64,000 bases of DNA from Thermomicrobium sp. 4228-Ro (GTDB lineage: Bacteria > Chloroflexota > Chloroflexia > Thermomicrobiales > Thermomicrobiaceae), in the NCBI RefSeq assembly GCF_026241205.1, contig NZ_JAPFQM010000001.1, positions 496,001 through 560,000 of the forward strand, read 5' to 3'. The translations under genes were made by a program, and so were the position numbers. The notes under the pieces are model-generated. The model saw nothing but the letters and a program-made list of their open reading frames with translations. It was not told where the DNA came from and did not search any database. How positions within the stretch are numbered: the stretch's first letter is position 1; every line of letters begins with the position of its first letter. Shown piece by piece: positions 1-9,828 of the stretch.

Positions 1-1532
1 GCATCATCGCCGACCTGCGTCTCCAGCTCACCGATGCCGAGTGGGTGAACACCGTCTACTCGCTGGTCTTCGCTGCGCTTCTCGTCACAGTCGGACGACT
101 GGGCGACCTGTACGGACGCAAGCGGATCTATCTCCTGGGTCTCGCCCTCTTCGTCGCTGCCAGTTTGCTTGCGGCGAGTGCTCCCACCGGCTCTCTGCTC
201 ATCGCAGCGCGTGCTCTCCAGGGCGTCGGCGCCGCGATGATCCTCCCCTCGACCCTCTCCAGCGTCAACGCGATGTTCCGTGGTCGGGAACGCGCCATCG
301 CCTTCGGTATCTGGGGCTCGGTAATCGGTGGTATGGCGGCACTCGGTCCACTCCTCGGGGGCTGGTTAACCACTGATTTCTCTTGGCGATGGGCCTTCTA
401 CATCAATCTCCCGATCGGCCTCGTGGCCGGAACCGTCGCCTTGTTGACCGTACCAGAGACGCGTGACACCCGAGCAGCGCGCGGCCTGGACCCGATCGGC
501 ATCGGGACCAGCGCGCTGGGCTTTGCAGCGCTGGTGTTCGGCCTCATCGAAGGTGAACGCTACGGCTGGTGGCGTCCGACCGAGACGTTTCGCATCGGTT
601 CCTGGGAATGGCCTTTGCAGGCGGTATCACCCGTACCCGTGGCGCTGGCGCTCGCTGCACTCCTGCTTCCGGTCTTCGTGCTCCTCGAGCTGCGGCGCGT
701 CCGGAACGGCCAACCGGTCCTGCTCGATCTCCGCCTCTTTCGCTATCGGAGCTTCCGCTGGGGGAACCTCGCAGCGCTCATCGTCAGCCTCGGCGAGTTC
801 GGCATCGTCTTCGTGCTGCCGTTGTATCTCCAGGCCGTACTCGGCTACACGGCGTTTCAGACCGGACAGATCCTGCTCGCAGTCGCACTCGGCGCCTTCC
901 TGGGTGGTCCCACAGCAGCCAACTTGGCGCAGCGGTTCGGCGCACGCCAGGTGGTCCGGGCTGGCATGCTGCTGGAGGCCGCTGGCCTGCTCCTGCTGGT
1001 CCCCTTCCTTGCCCCGGATACCCATGGATGGCGGCTCGCACCAGCCCTCTTCGTCTACGGACTCGGCGTCGGTCTCGCTACCGCGCAGTTGACCTCGGTG
1101 ATTCTCGCCGAAGTCCCGACCGCACAATCCGGTCAGGCATCGGGGACTCAGAGCACCACCCGCCAGGTCGGCGCGGCACTGGGCATCGCTATCCTCGGTA
1201 CCATCCTCGCCGCCACGCTCGCCAGCGGTACCGAAATGCGTCTCATCGAGCGTCTCGGTCTTCCCGCCGAGCAAGCGGCCACCTTGGCTCGTGCCACCAA
1301 GCAGTCTGCCGGACAGATCCTCGTCCAGTTCCGCACACAGCCGGGCAGCGAGGCGATCGTCCGCGCGATCGAGGACGCGTTCACCGAGGCCGCCCGCCGG
1401 ACCGCCATCGTTGCGGCGGCCTTCATCGCTGTCGGTTTCGTCGCGAGCTGGTTGATTCCGGACATCCGACCGGGTGAGGAGCCAGCGACCGGCACCGCAC
1501 CGAAGGAGGCGGCCGCGGAGGCACGACACTAG
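1..1532 (+). CDS. MFS transporter, DHA2 (14-TM) drug-exporter type, 5'-truncated by the window
   Basis: Proton-driven multidrug or metabolite exporter of the major facilitator superfamily. The reading frame is open from base 3, so the first transmembrane helix and start codon lie outside the window; the GTG at 45 is internal. The conserved cytoplasmic loop motif GRLGDLYGRKR follows the second helix, and an antiporter-type GPLLGG motif is near base 350. The remaining length (about 510 residues) and helix pattern fit the 14-helix DHA2 group. The stop codon overlaps the uppP stop on the other strand by a few bases (convergent). The substrate cannot be predicted. Family assignment is confident. 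Confidence 0.9.
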   Translation, partial: IIADLRLQLTDAEWVNTVYSLVFAALLVTVGRLGDLYGRKRIYLLGLALFVAASLLAASAPTGSLLIAARALQGVGAAMILPSTLSSVNAMFRGRERAIAFGIWGSVIGGMAALGPLLGGWLTTDFSWRWAFYINLPIGLVAGTVALLTVPETRDTRAARGLDPIGIGTSALGFAALVFGLIEGERYGWWRPTETFRIGSWEWPLQAVSPVPVALALAALLLPVFVLLELRRVRNGQPVLLDLRLFRYRSFRWGNLAALIVSLGEFGIVFVLPLYLQAVLGYTAFQTGQILLAVALGAFLGGPTAANLAQRFGARQVVRAGMLLEAAGLLLLVPFLAPDTHGWRLAPALFVYGLGVGLATAQLTSVILAEVPTAQSGQASGTQSTTRQVGAALGIAILGTILAATLASGTEMRLIERLGLPAEQAATLARATKQSAGQILVQFRTQPGSEAIVRAIEDAFTEAARRTAIVAAAFIAVGFVASWLIPDIRPGEEPATGTAPKEAAAEARH

Positions 1533-2365
1533 CGCACAGCGATCAGCCACACCAGGATGCATGCACCGAGCAGGAATCGGTACAGGACGAACACCCCAGT
1601 ACTATGTCGTTGCAGGAAGCGGAGCAAGAAAGCGATGGCGAGAAAGCCGGTCACGGCTGACCCGACCATGCCGACGAGAAAGAGCGTCCGCTCGCTCGCT
1701 GGAAGGCCAGTGCGCAGCAAGTGCATCGTCTCGAGCATCCCCGCACCGCCGATCGCCGGGATGCCCAGCAGAAAGGAAAACCGGGCTGCAGAGGCACGCT
1801 GGAAATCGAGGAACAGACTCGCCGTGATCGTACTCCCGGACCGCGACACGCCAGGTAAGAGGGCCAGCGCTTGCGCCAGACCGACGAGAAAACCGTCCCG
1901 GAGCCGGAGGTCGGCGAGGGATCGCGACTGTCTCCCAGCTCGCTCGCCCAACCAGAGCGCGGTACCGAGGCCGATGAGGAGCACGGCAGTGAGGGCGATC
2001 GCGGACGCCCCACCGCCCCCGGAATGGAAGTACTGGTCGATCACGTCATTGAGGAGAACCCCCGCCACGCCGGCCGGTACCGAGCCGATCAGGATCGCCC
2101 AGCCGAGCCGTGCCTCCTGACTGCCGAACGGCTGACGCTGGGCGAGGCCGACCAACCATGCCCGGGCGATCCTCACGAGATCGCGCCCAAAATACGCGAG
2201 GACTGCAGTGAGCGTCCCGAGGTGCAGCGCCACATTGAACGCCAGCCCCGGTTCCGGCCAGCCCAAAAGCCACGGCACGAGGATGAGATGCGCGGAACTA
2301 CTGATGGGCAAGAATTCGGTCAGTCCTTGAACGATGCCCAGAACGAGCGCTTGCCAGACATTCAC
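1529..2365 (-). CDS. uppP: Undecaprenyl-diphosphatase (UppP/BacA)
   Basis: Integral membrane phosphatase that dephosphorylates undecaprenyl diphosphate to recycle the lipid carrier for peptidoglycan and surface polysaccharides. It has 278 residues, the usual family length. Both signatures are visible: QGLTEFLPISSSAH near the N-terminus and LPGVSRSGSTI in the second half. The GTG start at 2365 overlaps the stop of the upstream flippase-like gene (GTGA overlap), and GGAGG lies about 10 bases upstream, so the two genes are translationally coupled. A longer open frame upstream in this phase is a shadow of the neighbouring gene and was not used. Confidence 0.96.
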   Translation of the reverse strand: MNVWQALVLGIVQGLTEFLPISSSAHLILVPWLLGWPEPGLAFNVALHLGTLTAVLAYFGRDLVRIARAWLVGLAQRQPFGSQEARLGWAILIGSVPAGVAGVLLNDVIDQYFHSGGGGASAIALTAVLLIGLGTALWLGERAGRQSRSLADLRLRDGFLVGLAQALALLPGVSRSGSTITASLFLDFQRASAARFSFLLGIPAIGGAGMLETMHLLRTGLPASERTLFLVGMVGSAVTGFLAIAFLLRFLQRHSTGVFVLYRFLLGACILVWLIAVR

Positions 2366-3357
2366 GAAGGGACGACCTCCTCCGTACGGGCACGACGCAG
2401 AACGGCCCAGTCGAGCTGCAACTTCGACCAGAAAGCGAGCCCGACCAGCGTGATCGGCAGGTAGAGCGCCGCGTGCAGGACGATCGCGTAGGAGAACGCG
2501 AGCGGTCGAGGAACCCCAGCAACTCCAGCCAGAACGAGCAGCACACCAGCCTCGAAGGGCCCGATATAGCCGGGAGAAGACGGAATCAACGTCGCCAGAT
2601 TCGCTACCGCTGTCGTCAACAGGATGAGCACGAGCGAGAGATCCAGTGCGAACGCGCGGGCGACCAGTGCGTACATCGCAGCTTCGGCAAGCCACGCTGC
2701 GACCGAAAGACCGATGGCCTGCACGAGCGCCGAGCTGTTCCGAAAGACAGCGACGCCGCTGAACCCGGACCGCACCATGCGCTCCACTCGGGCACGCAGA
2801 GCTGCTGGCATGTAGCGCAGGAGCCAAAGCACGAGTGACAGAAGACGGCTCGAACGAGCGGCGACGATCAACAGTCCGAATGCCGGAAGAAAGAGCACTG
2901 TAGCGACGAGCGCAACGCGCTGCAACGCGCTGTCCAGTGCGACGGCAGTCGCCGCGACGACGATGAACCCGAGCATCGTCAGTCCGTCGAGCAAGCGCTC
3001 GAGCACGATCGTGGCGAGGGTCGCGGTCTTGCTCACACCGAATTGCCGACCGACAGCGTAGGCTCGGACGATTTCTCCAGTGCGGAAAGGTAAGACGTTG
3101 TTCGCCATGTAGCCGACACTCACAGCAGGCAAGAGCTGCCGCCAGCTGAGGGATCGCACGGGAGAAAGCAGTATCGACCAACGTATCGCCCGCAGAACGA
3201 CACCGACAAAGTACACGGCGACGGCTGGCAGGAGCCAACCGTAGGAGGCGCTCCGCAACGCCGCGACCAGCGCGGCATAATCCTGGCCGCGCAGTGCGAG
3301 AACGAGAAAGACGATACTGAGCACGATCCCGAGACCGATGCGTCGCACGCACCCCAT
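2362..3357 (-). CDS. Lysylphosphatidylglycerol synthase TM-region / YbhN-like membrane protein
   Basis: Polytopic membrane protein of 331 residues with about eight hydrophobic segments. It is of the UPF0104 (LPG synthase N-terminal, flippase-like) family. The typical segments are visible: VNNVLPFRTGEIVRAY-type residues (here NNVLPFRTGEIVRAYAVG) and a late IPSSPGYIGPFEAG motif. It lacks the C-terminal aminoacyl transferase domain of MprF, so it is the membrane half only. It is the first gene of a two-gene operon with uppP, which suggests a role in lipid or lipid-linked precursor movement; that role is inference. A -10 box (TATACT on the minus strand) lies about 35 bases upstream of the ATG. 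Confidence 0.85.
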   Translation of the reverse strand: MGCVRRIGLGIVLSIVFLVLALRGQDYAALVAALRSASYGWLLPAVAVYFVGVVLRAIRWSILLSPVRSLSWRQLLPAVSVGYMANNVLPFRTGEIVRAYAVGRQFGVSKTATLATIVLERLLDGLTMLGFIVVAATAVALDSALQRVALVATVLFLPAFGLLIVAARSSRLLSLVLWLLRYMPAALRARVERMVRSGFSGVAVFRNSSALVQAIGLSVAAWLAEAAMYALVARAFALDLSLVLILLTTAVANLATLIPSSPGYIGPFEAGVLLVLAGVAGVPRPLAFSYAIVLHAALYLPITLVGLAFWSKLQLDWAVLRRARTEEVVPS

Positions 3358-3391
3358 CGCTTTCCGAGTCGAGCACGCACACCGGCGTTGG

Positions 3392-3397
3392 AGTATA
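3392..3397 (-). promoter_or_regulatory. -10 hexamer TATACT for flippase-uppP operon
   Basis: TATACT on the minus strand about 35 bases before the ATG at 3357. No good -35 is seen at 16-18 bases; a partial TTGTCA lies 15 bases upstream. Confidence 0.4.
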
Positions 3398-3575
3398 GCG
3401 GAGTCCGAGACCTGACAATGACTCGGATGCGGGCGCCCCGGCCGGGTACGGCAATCTGGGGAAGAGACTGGAAGCAGCCCGATCCCACTCTCCTCGGATC
3501 GGGGTCTCCCCTGTTGTGCTCTCGGCCGCCCCAGGCCTCTGTCGCTCCTGGGTGCCGCCGCATCCCCCTCGCCCC

Positions 3576-3604
3576 TTGACGAGGAGCTCGATTCAGCCTA
3601 GGCT
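3576..3604 (+). promoter_or_regulatory. Sigma70-type promoter TTGACG-17-TAGGCT
   Basis: A -35 TTGACG at 3576-3581, a 17-base spacer and a -10 TAGGCT at 3599-3604, pointing toward the ABC permease remnants. It leaves an untranslated stretch of almost 200 bases, consistent with loss of the original first gene. Confidence 0.5.
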
Positions 3605-3798
3605 AGACCCTACCTCGATGCGGCACCTTCGAGGCGCAGGACAGGAGGAAGGTTCGTTCGGGCAGGGAATCCCTTCGGGCGTGCAACGTACCGTTCTCGA
3701 GAGATTGACTGCATCGCCAGTGCACGGTGTCTCGACAGGGCTTCGTCACGCTTTCCGGTCGTCCGGTTGGCCCGTCGGTACGAGGGTGCATTCACCGC

Positions 3799-4524
3799 AT
3801 GCGACCGGACTTCACTCTTGCGAATTACCTGCGTCTGCTCACGTCTCCTGTCTACCGAGGAGTCCTCATCCGTTCTCTCGAGATCGCCTCGGTGAGCACG
3901 GTCATCGGCCTGCTCCTCGCGTACCCAGTCGGGTACACGATCGGCTTCGTGGTGCCGCGTCAGCGACAGGCTCTGCTCCTCCTCCTCGTGATCTTGCCGT
4001 TCTGGACCAGTTACATCGTCCGCACCTATGGTTGGATCGGTTTTCTGCAGAAGGACGGATTCCTCGACAGCGTCCTCTCGCTTCTGCTTCCCGGACGCGT
4101 TGAACTCGGCTTGCTCTACACGCGAGTCGCCGTGATCATCGGCTTCGTGCATGTCTATCTTCCGCTGCTCATTCTGCCCATCTATGCCTCCACCCAAACG
4201 CTCGATCCTCGGTTGCTCGAAGCGTCGGCCGATCTCGGCGCACCACCGTGGCGTACTTTCCTCCGCGTCACGCTGCCGCTCACGCTTCCCGGCATCGTCG
4301 CCGGTACGACGCTGTTTTTCATTGCCGTCTTCGGTTCCTTCGTGACACCACAACTACTCGGCGGTGCCAGCGACCTGATGATCGGTAATTTGATCGCCGA
4401 CCAATTCGGTGAGGCCTTCAACTGGCCGTTCGGGGCAGCGATGGCGATCGTCATTACCCTCGTGGTCTCGATCGGACTCTTCGTCTTCTTCCGATTCGCC
4501 CGAGTGGAGCAACTCTATGGCTGA
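3799..4524 (+). CDS. ABC transporter permease, PotB-like (N-terminally short)
   Basis: Inner-membrane permease of the spermidine/putrescine (PotB) type. The ATPase-docking EAA loop is present (EASADLGAPPWRTFLRVTLP), and the core membrane segments match the family. The normal N-terminal transmembrane helix is missing. The similarity begins at FTLANYLRLLTSPVY, which in full proteins follows the first helix and a periplasmic loop. A GTG at 3727 would add 24 residues but no helix. No ATPase or binding-protein gene is nearby and the partner permease is also damaged, so the transporter is probably non-functional. The stop overlaps the next gene. Confidence 0.75.
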   Translation: MRPDFTLANYLRLLTSPVYRGVLIRSLEIASVSTVIGLLLAYPVGYTIGFVVPRQRQALLLLLVILPFWTSYIVRTYGWIGFLQKDGFLDSVLSLLLPGRVELGLLYTRVAVIIGFVHVYLPLLILPIYASTQTLDPRLLEASADLGAPPWRTFLRVTLPLTLPGIVAGTTLFFIAVFGSFVTPQLLGGASDLMIGNLIADQFGEAFNWPFGAAMAIVITLVVSIGLFVFFRFARVEQLYG

Positions 4525-5332
4525 CGCACTGACTCGAGTCGAGCCACGCCCGGCGCCACAGCATGGTCGAGTGCACTGGGCCAACGTCGTTCTCCTCTCC
4601 CTGACGAGTCTCGTCTACGCATATCTTTTCGCACCGATCGTCGTCGTCATCATTCCCTCCTTCAACGCGAGCGGACTGACCTCGTTCCCCCCGACGGGAT
4701 TCACGCTCGCCTGGTATCGGGAACTGTTGCGAGACGGCGACATCGTCCGCTCCCTGCGCATATCGGTGTCGATCGCGCTCGTTGCTGCCCTCATGACGGT
4801 GGTGCTCGCCACAGCTGCTGCCCTCGGGTTCCGTCGTCTACCAGCGCACTGGCGGCGAGTGCTGCAGGCAACGTTCTATCTTCCGGTCGTCGTGCCAGGA
4901 ATCGTGACTGGTATCGCGCTCGTCTTCTGGTTCAAGCGTGTCGGGATTCCGCTCGGCTATCCGAGCATCCTCATCGCACACGTCGTTCACGCCTTTCCCT
5001 ATGCGCTGGCTGTCATCCTCAGCTCGTTCGCCAGTCTCGACCCGCGCCTCGAGGAAGTATCGCAGGACCTCGGTGCCACGCCATGGCGGACGTTTTGGCG
5101 CGTCACGTTTCAGCTGGTCCGACCCGGCCTTCTCGGTGGCGCGTTACTCGCCTTCACACTGTCCTTCGACAAGTTCGTTCTCACGTTCTTCGTCGCGGGT
5201 GGCGGTGTGATTACGCTCCCACTGGAGATCCACAGCCTGGTTCGCTTCCTCATTTCGCCAGTCGTCAACGCGATCGCCGCGGATCTACATCCCGAAGTCC
5301 CAAGAACGCGGGCGGCGTGGCGGCGGTCATAA
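4517..5332 (+). CDS. ABC transporter permease, PotC-like, C-terminus replaced (deletion junction)
   Basis: Second polyamine-type permease. The ATG at 4517 overlaps the previous stop by 8 bases. The EAA loop is intact ([19 protein letters not shown]). PotC-like sequence is normal up to SPVVNAIA, where the family continues with a last transmembrane helix. Here, from about 5276-5283, the DNA switches to the 3' end of narG read in another frame, which adds about 18 unrelated residues (from DLHPEV on). The last helix is lost. This is a gene fused by deletion, or a misassembly. Without ATPase and binding protein it is unlikely to transport anything. Confidence 0.78.
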   Translation: MADALTRVEPRPAPQHGRVHWANVVLLSLTSLVYAYLFAPIVVVIIPSFNASGLTSFPPTGFTLAWYRELLRDGDIVRSLRISVSIALVAALMTVVLATAAALGFRRLPAHWRRVLQATFYLPVVVPGIVTGIALVFWFKRVGIPLGYPSILIAHVVHAFPYALAVILSSFASLDPRLEEVSQDLGATPWRTFWRVTFQLVRPGLLGGALLAFTLSFDKFVLTFFVAGGGVITLPLEIHSLVRFLISPVVNAIAADLHPEVPRTRAAWRRS

Positions 5333-5480
5333 CAGTCCCACCCGCACACGCTTGAACCCGGTCGAGCTGGCAGGCGGCTACGCACAGTTCACCTACGCCA
5401 TGAACTACTGGGGCCCGATCGGTGTGACGACGCGCGACACCTTCGTGGTGGTGCGCAAGTTGGAGAAGCTCGAATGGTAG
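5283..5480 (+). pseudogene. narG: narG/nxrA remnant: last ~66 codons of nitrate reductase / nitrite oxidoreductase alpha subunit
   Basis: The frame starting at 5283 reads [10 protein letters not shown], then [20 protein letters not shown], then [16 protein letters not shown] and [12 protein letters not shown] before TAG at 5478-5480. This matches the extreme C-terminus of the molybdopterin catalytic subunit NarG (E. coli NarG has GGIHNSVTR, GGYAHLAYGFNYYG and EFVVVRKMK in the same order). About 95 percent of the gene, with the FeS and Mo-bisMGD sites, is missing. The 5' edge abuts the truncated potC-like gene in a different frame. The stop overlaps the ATG of the FKBP gene, showing that the two were once one operon. 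Confidence 0.85.
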
Positions 5481-6271
5481 TCGAGGCGGGCAAAATCGTC
5501 GCGATCTACTACGTCCTCAAAGTGCACGGGGTGGTGCGCTACATGCGCTCGCCGATGCTCGGTGACCCACCGCTCGAATACCTGCATGGGGCGGGACACC
5601 TCGTTCCAGTCCTGGAACGAGCACTCGAGGGTCGCCGCGTCGGCGAGCGCTTCACCGTCGTGGTACCACCGGAACTCGGCTATGGTGAGCGGAAGCGTTC
5701 GCTCCAACAGCGCGTGCCGCTGGACGCGTTGCACCCGCTCGGGCCGCTCGAAGCTGGCATGGTGCTGCAAGCCGAGACGGAGGACGGTCGGCGCGAGGCA
5801 CTCGTCATCGCCGAGATCGACGAGGAGAACGGCTTCGTCATTCTCGACGCGAACCATCCGCTGGCCGGCCAGACGCTCGAGTTCGACGTCCATGTCGTCG
5901 ATACTCGCGATCCGACCCCCGAGGAAGTCGAACGGTTCCGCGCGCTGCCACCGATTCGCCGTCGTCCTGCACCGCCCGACCGTGAAGCTGAGCTGGCACA
6001 GCTCGTTCGCGAAATGACCGCTCCCCAGCCCGTCCAGCCTGTCGTGCCATCGCCTCGGCCGAAGGAGAGCAGCAACAAGCGCACGCTGCTCCCCGTCTTC
6101 CGAGCCGCGGAAGCGGCCAGTCCACCCGTCCTGAGCACGCCGCATCGGTCAGCCCGGAAGAGCGACAAGAAAGGCATCCGACTCCCCGTCTTCCAGCCCG
6201 GTCAGGCACCGACTGAGGTCCTCCGGAACGGAAGTCGGGCACCGGGTGCCCCCGCTGAACGCGACGACTGA
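5474..6271 (+). CDS. SlyD-like FKBP-type peptidyl-prolyl isomerase with C-terminal tail
   Basis: Peptidyl-prolyl cis-trans isomerase or chaperone. Residues 1-150 are SlyD-like: [19 protein letters not shown] at 35-53, [11 protein letters not shown] at 62-72, and the IF-domain return [16 protein letters not shown] at 124-139. Residues 150-265 are a charged, proline-rich tail with no metal-binding histidines. It carries two short repeats, RTLLPVF (203-209) and GIRLPVF (234-240). The ATG lies inside the narG stop region and the gene sits between narG and narH. That is the slot of the isomerase-like nxrX in Nitrobacter nxr operons. It probably helped fold the alpha/beta subunits (inference); its substrate is now apparently gone. 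Confidence 0.85.
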   Translation: MVVEAGKIVAIYYVLKVHGVVRYMRSPMLGDPPLEYLHGAGHLVPVLERALEGRRVGERFTVVVPPELGYGERKRSLQQRVPLDALHPLGPLEAGMVLQAETEDGRREALVIAEIDEENGFVILDANHPLAGQTLEFDVHVVDTRDPTPEEVERFRALPPIRRRPAPPDREAELAQLVREMTAPQPVQPVVPSPRPKESSNKRTLLPVFRAAEAASPPVLSTPHRSARKSDKKGIRLPVFQPGQAPTEVLRNGSRAPGAPAERDD

Positions 6272-6290
6272 GACCGGAAAGGAGGCAACG

Positions 6291-7775
<1,485 letters not shown>

Positions 7776-7778
7776 ACC

Positions 7779-8507
7779 GTGGCGCCGATCAGCGGTCGTC
7801 TCCTGCGTCACGAGCTCCTCTCGTTGCTCGCTGACTTCCTGGACTATCCGCACCCGGGGCTCGCGTCCACGGTGGCACGGCTGGTGGAGCTGGCACGCGA
7901 GCTAGCTCCTCCGGCTCTGCCCTACCTGCGCACGTTCCGCGGTTACGTGGAACGGACTCCTGTCGGCCTACTCGAAGAAGTCTATACGGCCCTCTTCGAT
8001 CTCAACCCTGTCTTCTACCCGTATGTTGGATATCAGCTCTTCGGTGAGACATACCGCCGAAGCCACTTCCTTATCGCCCTCAAGGAGCGTTACGCGACGG
8101 TCGGATTGCCGACCGATATGACGGTAGTTCCCGATCGCCTCTCGCTCATGCTCCGGTTCGCGGCACGGGCTGATCCGCTCGAAAGCTCGACAGTCGTTCA
8201 GGAAGCGCTTCTTCCCGCCTTGCGTCGCATGCTGGGCGAGCGCGTACCCGAGTTCGAGTCGATCCTGGAGGAAGAAGCGGGACTGGCAGACGAGAGCCAT
8301 CAACTCGAGGGACACAGTTTGGGCGAAGTCTTGACGGGCGGCTTCCTTCTCGCGCTCACCGAGGGACAATCGAGCGTCAAGACGAACCCCAGCCGCACCG
8401 CGTATCGCTGTGCGCTCGTCGCCACACGCTTGCTCCTCGAAGCGCTCTGGCAACGGAGACATGAGCTGGACTGGGACGGTGGAGCAGAAGGGAACGGGCA
8501 CCGATGA
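7779..8507 (+). CDS. narJ: Nitrate reductase molybdenum cofactor assembly chaperone NarJ
   Basis: System-specific chaperone that binds the NarG N-terminus and permits Mo cofactor insertion; cytoplasmic. It has 242 residues, mainly helical, and belongs to the NarJ/TorD fold family. The motif DFLDYPHPGL near the N-terminus and the NPVFYPYVGYQLFGE region are typical of NarJ in nxr/nar operons. GTG start at 7779, four bases after the narH stop; its own stop overlaps narI (ATGA). The frame is intact although its client narG is missing. Confidence 0.85.
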   Translation: MAPISGRLLRHELLSLLADFLDYPHPGLASTVARLVELARELAPPALPYLRTFRGYVERTPVGLLEEVYTALFDLNPVFYPYVGYQLFGETYRRSHFLIALKERYATVGLPTDMTVVPDRLSLMLRFAARADPLESSTVVQEALLPALRRMLGERVPEFESILEEEAGLADESHQLEGHSLGEVLTGGFLLALTEGQSSVKTNPSRTAYRCALVATRLLLEALWQRRHELDWDGGAEGNGHR

Positions 8508-9193
8508 GGACGCTGGACATTCTCCTGTTCGTGGTCTTCCCCTATCTGGCCGTCGCCCTGGCTGTACTCGTCGGTCTCTACCGGTACTTTTTCGACCGCT
8601 TTTCCTTCTCGAGTTTCTCGTCGCAATTCCTGGAGAATCGGGCGCTCTTCTTCGGTTCAGCACCGTGGCATTACGCGCTCCTCATCATTCTCGCCGCGCA
8701 CTTGGCCGGCATGTTCACCGGCATCTGGTCACGCTTCGTCGCCCCGCCGAGCCGACTCTATCCGCTCGAGGCGCTCGGGGCAGCGCTCGGTCTCTCGACG
8801 GTGGTGACACTGGCTGTGCTTACGTTGCGGCGGCTCGTGAACCCGCGTATCCGCAAGGTCACCACCTTGCCTGACTGGCTCCTCGTCATCGTGCTCATGG
8901 CCCAGCTGTCAGTCGGTGTCTATATCGCGCTCTTCTATCGCTGGGGATCGCTCTGGTACATGTACACCGCCGTGCCGTGGATGATCTCGCTCCTCAAGTT
9001 GCAGCCGCAGATCCAGTTCGTGACCTCACTACCGTGGATCATCAAGCTCCACTATCTCGGTGGCTTCTTGCTCGTGGCCATTTTCCCGTTCACGCGACTC
9101 GTGCACGTCGTCGTGTTTCCGATCACCTACTTGTGGCGGCCGTATCAGGTGGTGGTCTGGAACATCCGTCGTCGCATCGCACCCGCACGGTAG
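8504..9193 (+). CDS. narI: Respiratory nitrate reductase gamma subunit NarI (cytochrome b)
   Basis: Membrane diheme cytochrome b that passes electrons between quinone and the NarH clusters. It has 229 residues with five hydrophobic segments. Candidate heme-ligand histidines are in HYALLIILAAH (segment 2) and in KLHYLGGF and TRLVHVVVFP (segment 5). The length and order of segments fit NarI. It overlaps narJ by 4 bases. The gene is intact although alpha and beta subunits are broken. Confidence 0.9.
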   Translation: MRTLDILLFVVFPYLAVALAVLVGLYRYFFDRFSFSSFSSQFLENRALFFGSAPWHYALLIILAAHLAGMFTGIWSRFVAPPSRLYPLEALGAALGLSTVVTLAVLTLRRLVNPRIRKVTTLPDWLLVIVLMAQLSVGVYIALFYRWGSLWYMYTAVPWMISLLKLQPQIQFVTSLPWIIKLHYLGGFLLVAIFPFTRLVHVVVFPITYLWRPYQVVVWNIRRRIAPAR

Positions 9194-9201
9194 GTGCCGT
9201 C

Positions 9202-9828
9202 ATGCCAGCTCTGAGCGAACTCCTCCAAGCGAGTGCCCGGTTGCACGAGGGGCGACCGTGTCCCCGCCAAGTCCCCGGCGTACGGATGAGTCTCCTGGCG
9301 GGAACGTTGCTCGGCCTGGAAGTCCCACAACGAGACAAACGGTTCCTCGTCATCGTCGAAACCTACGGTTGCGCTGCTGACGGTATCGCAGTCGGAGCCA
9401 ACTGTTGGGTCGGTCGCCGCACCATGCGGATCGTCGATCTCGGTAAGGTGGCTGCGACCTACGTGGACACACACAGCGGTACGGCGGTTCGACTGCACCC
9501 GCATCCGGTCGCCCGAGAGCGAGCAGCAGCCTGCGCACCGGAAGCACCCAGCCGGTGGCATGCACAGCTCCTCGGCTATCAGCGGATGCCGGACGAAGAA
9601 CTCCTCGCCTGGACGTGGGTCGAACTCGCAATTCCACTGCCGGTGTTGCTCGCCCGCGCTGGTGGGCGGGTACACTGCTGGCGCTGCGGCGAAGAAGTCC
9701 TCGATCAGCGCGAAGTGTGGATCGAAGGGAAACCGGTCTGCCGGAGTTGCGCAGGTGAGGCGTACTATTGGATCAGAGAACCGGGTGCGAGAGCGGATCG
9801 ACCAGCGGCTCTCACGCAACGAGCATGA
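9202..9828 (+). CDS. FmdE-like protein with C-terminal zinc ribbon
   Basis: 208 residues. The N-terminal part resembles FmdE, an accessory protein of formylmethanofuran dehydrogenase operons that also occurs near bacterial molybdoenzymes. Recognisable parts are RPCPRQVPGVRMSLLAGTLL, an ETYGCAADGI segment and GANCWVGRRTMRI. The usual HGH before CPG is changed to LHEGRPCP. The C-terminus is a four-cysteine zinc ribbon (CWRCGEE and CRSC, about 20 residues apart). The start at ATG 9202 is eight bases after narI. Its position suggests a role in Mo cofactor or metal handling for the nar operon (inference). Confidence 0.7.
   Translation: MPALSELLQASARLHEGRPCPRQVPGVRMSLLAGTLLGLEVPQRDKRFLVIVETYGCAADGIAVGANCWVGRRTMRIVDLGKVAATYVDTHSGTAVRLHPHPVARERAAACAPEAPSRWHAQLLGYQRMPDEELLAWTWVELAIPLPVLLARAGGRVHCWRCGEEVLDQREVWIEGKPVCRSCAGEAYYWIREPGARADRPAALTQRA

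Larger units (their letters stand above)
3358..3726. other. Intergenic region between divergent genes
   Basis: No convincing coding sequence. It holds a minus-strand -10 hexamer (3392-3397) for the flippase-uppP operon and a plus-strand promoter (3576-3604). The stretch 3605-3798 downstream of that promoter shows no recognisable protein in any frame. In intact polyamine transporter operons this space normally holds the start of the first permease or the ATPase gene, so it may be a scar of deleted genes. Confidence 0.5.

Noticed and set aside
627-1562. 311-residue minus-strand frame over the MFS gene
   Set aside because: Antisense to a clear transporter; composition typical of an out-of-phase shadow.
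1529-3454. 641-residue minus-strand frame upstream of uppP
   Set aside because: Upstream of the GTG at 2365 it covers the flippase-like gene out of phase and has no membrane protein character.
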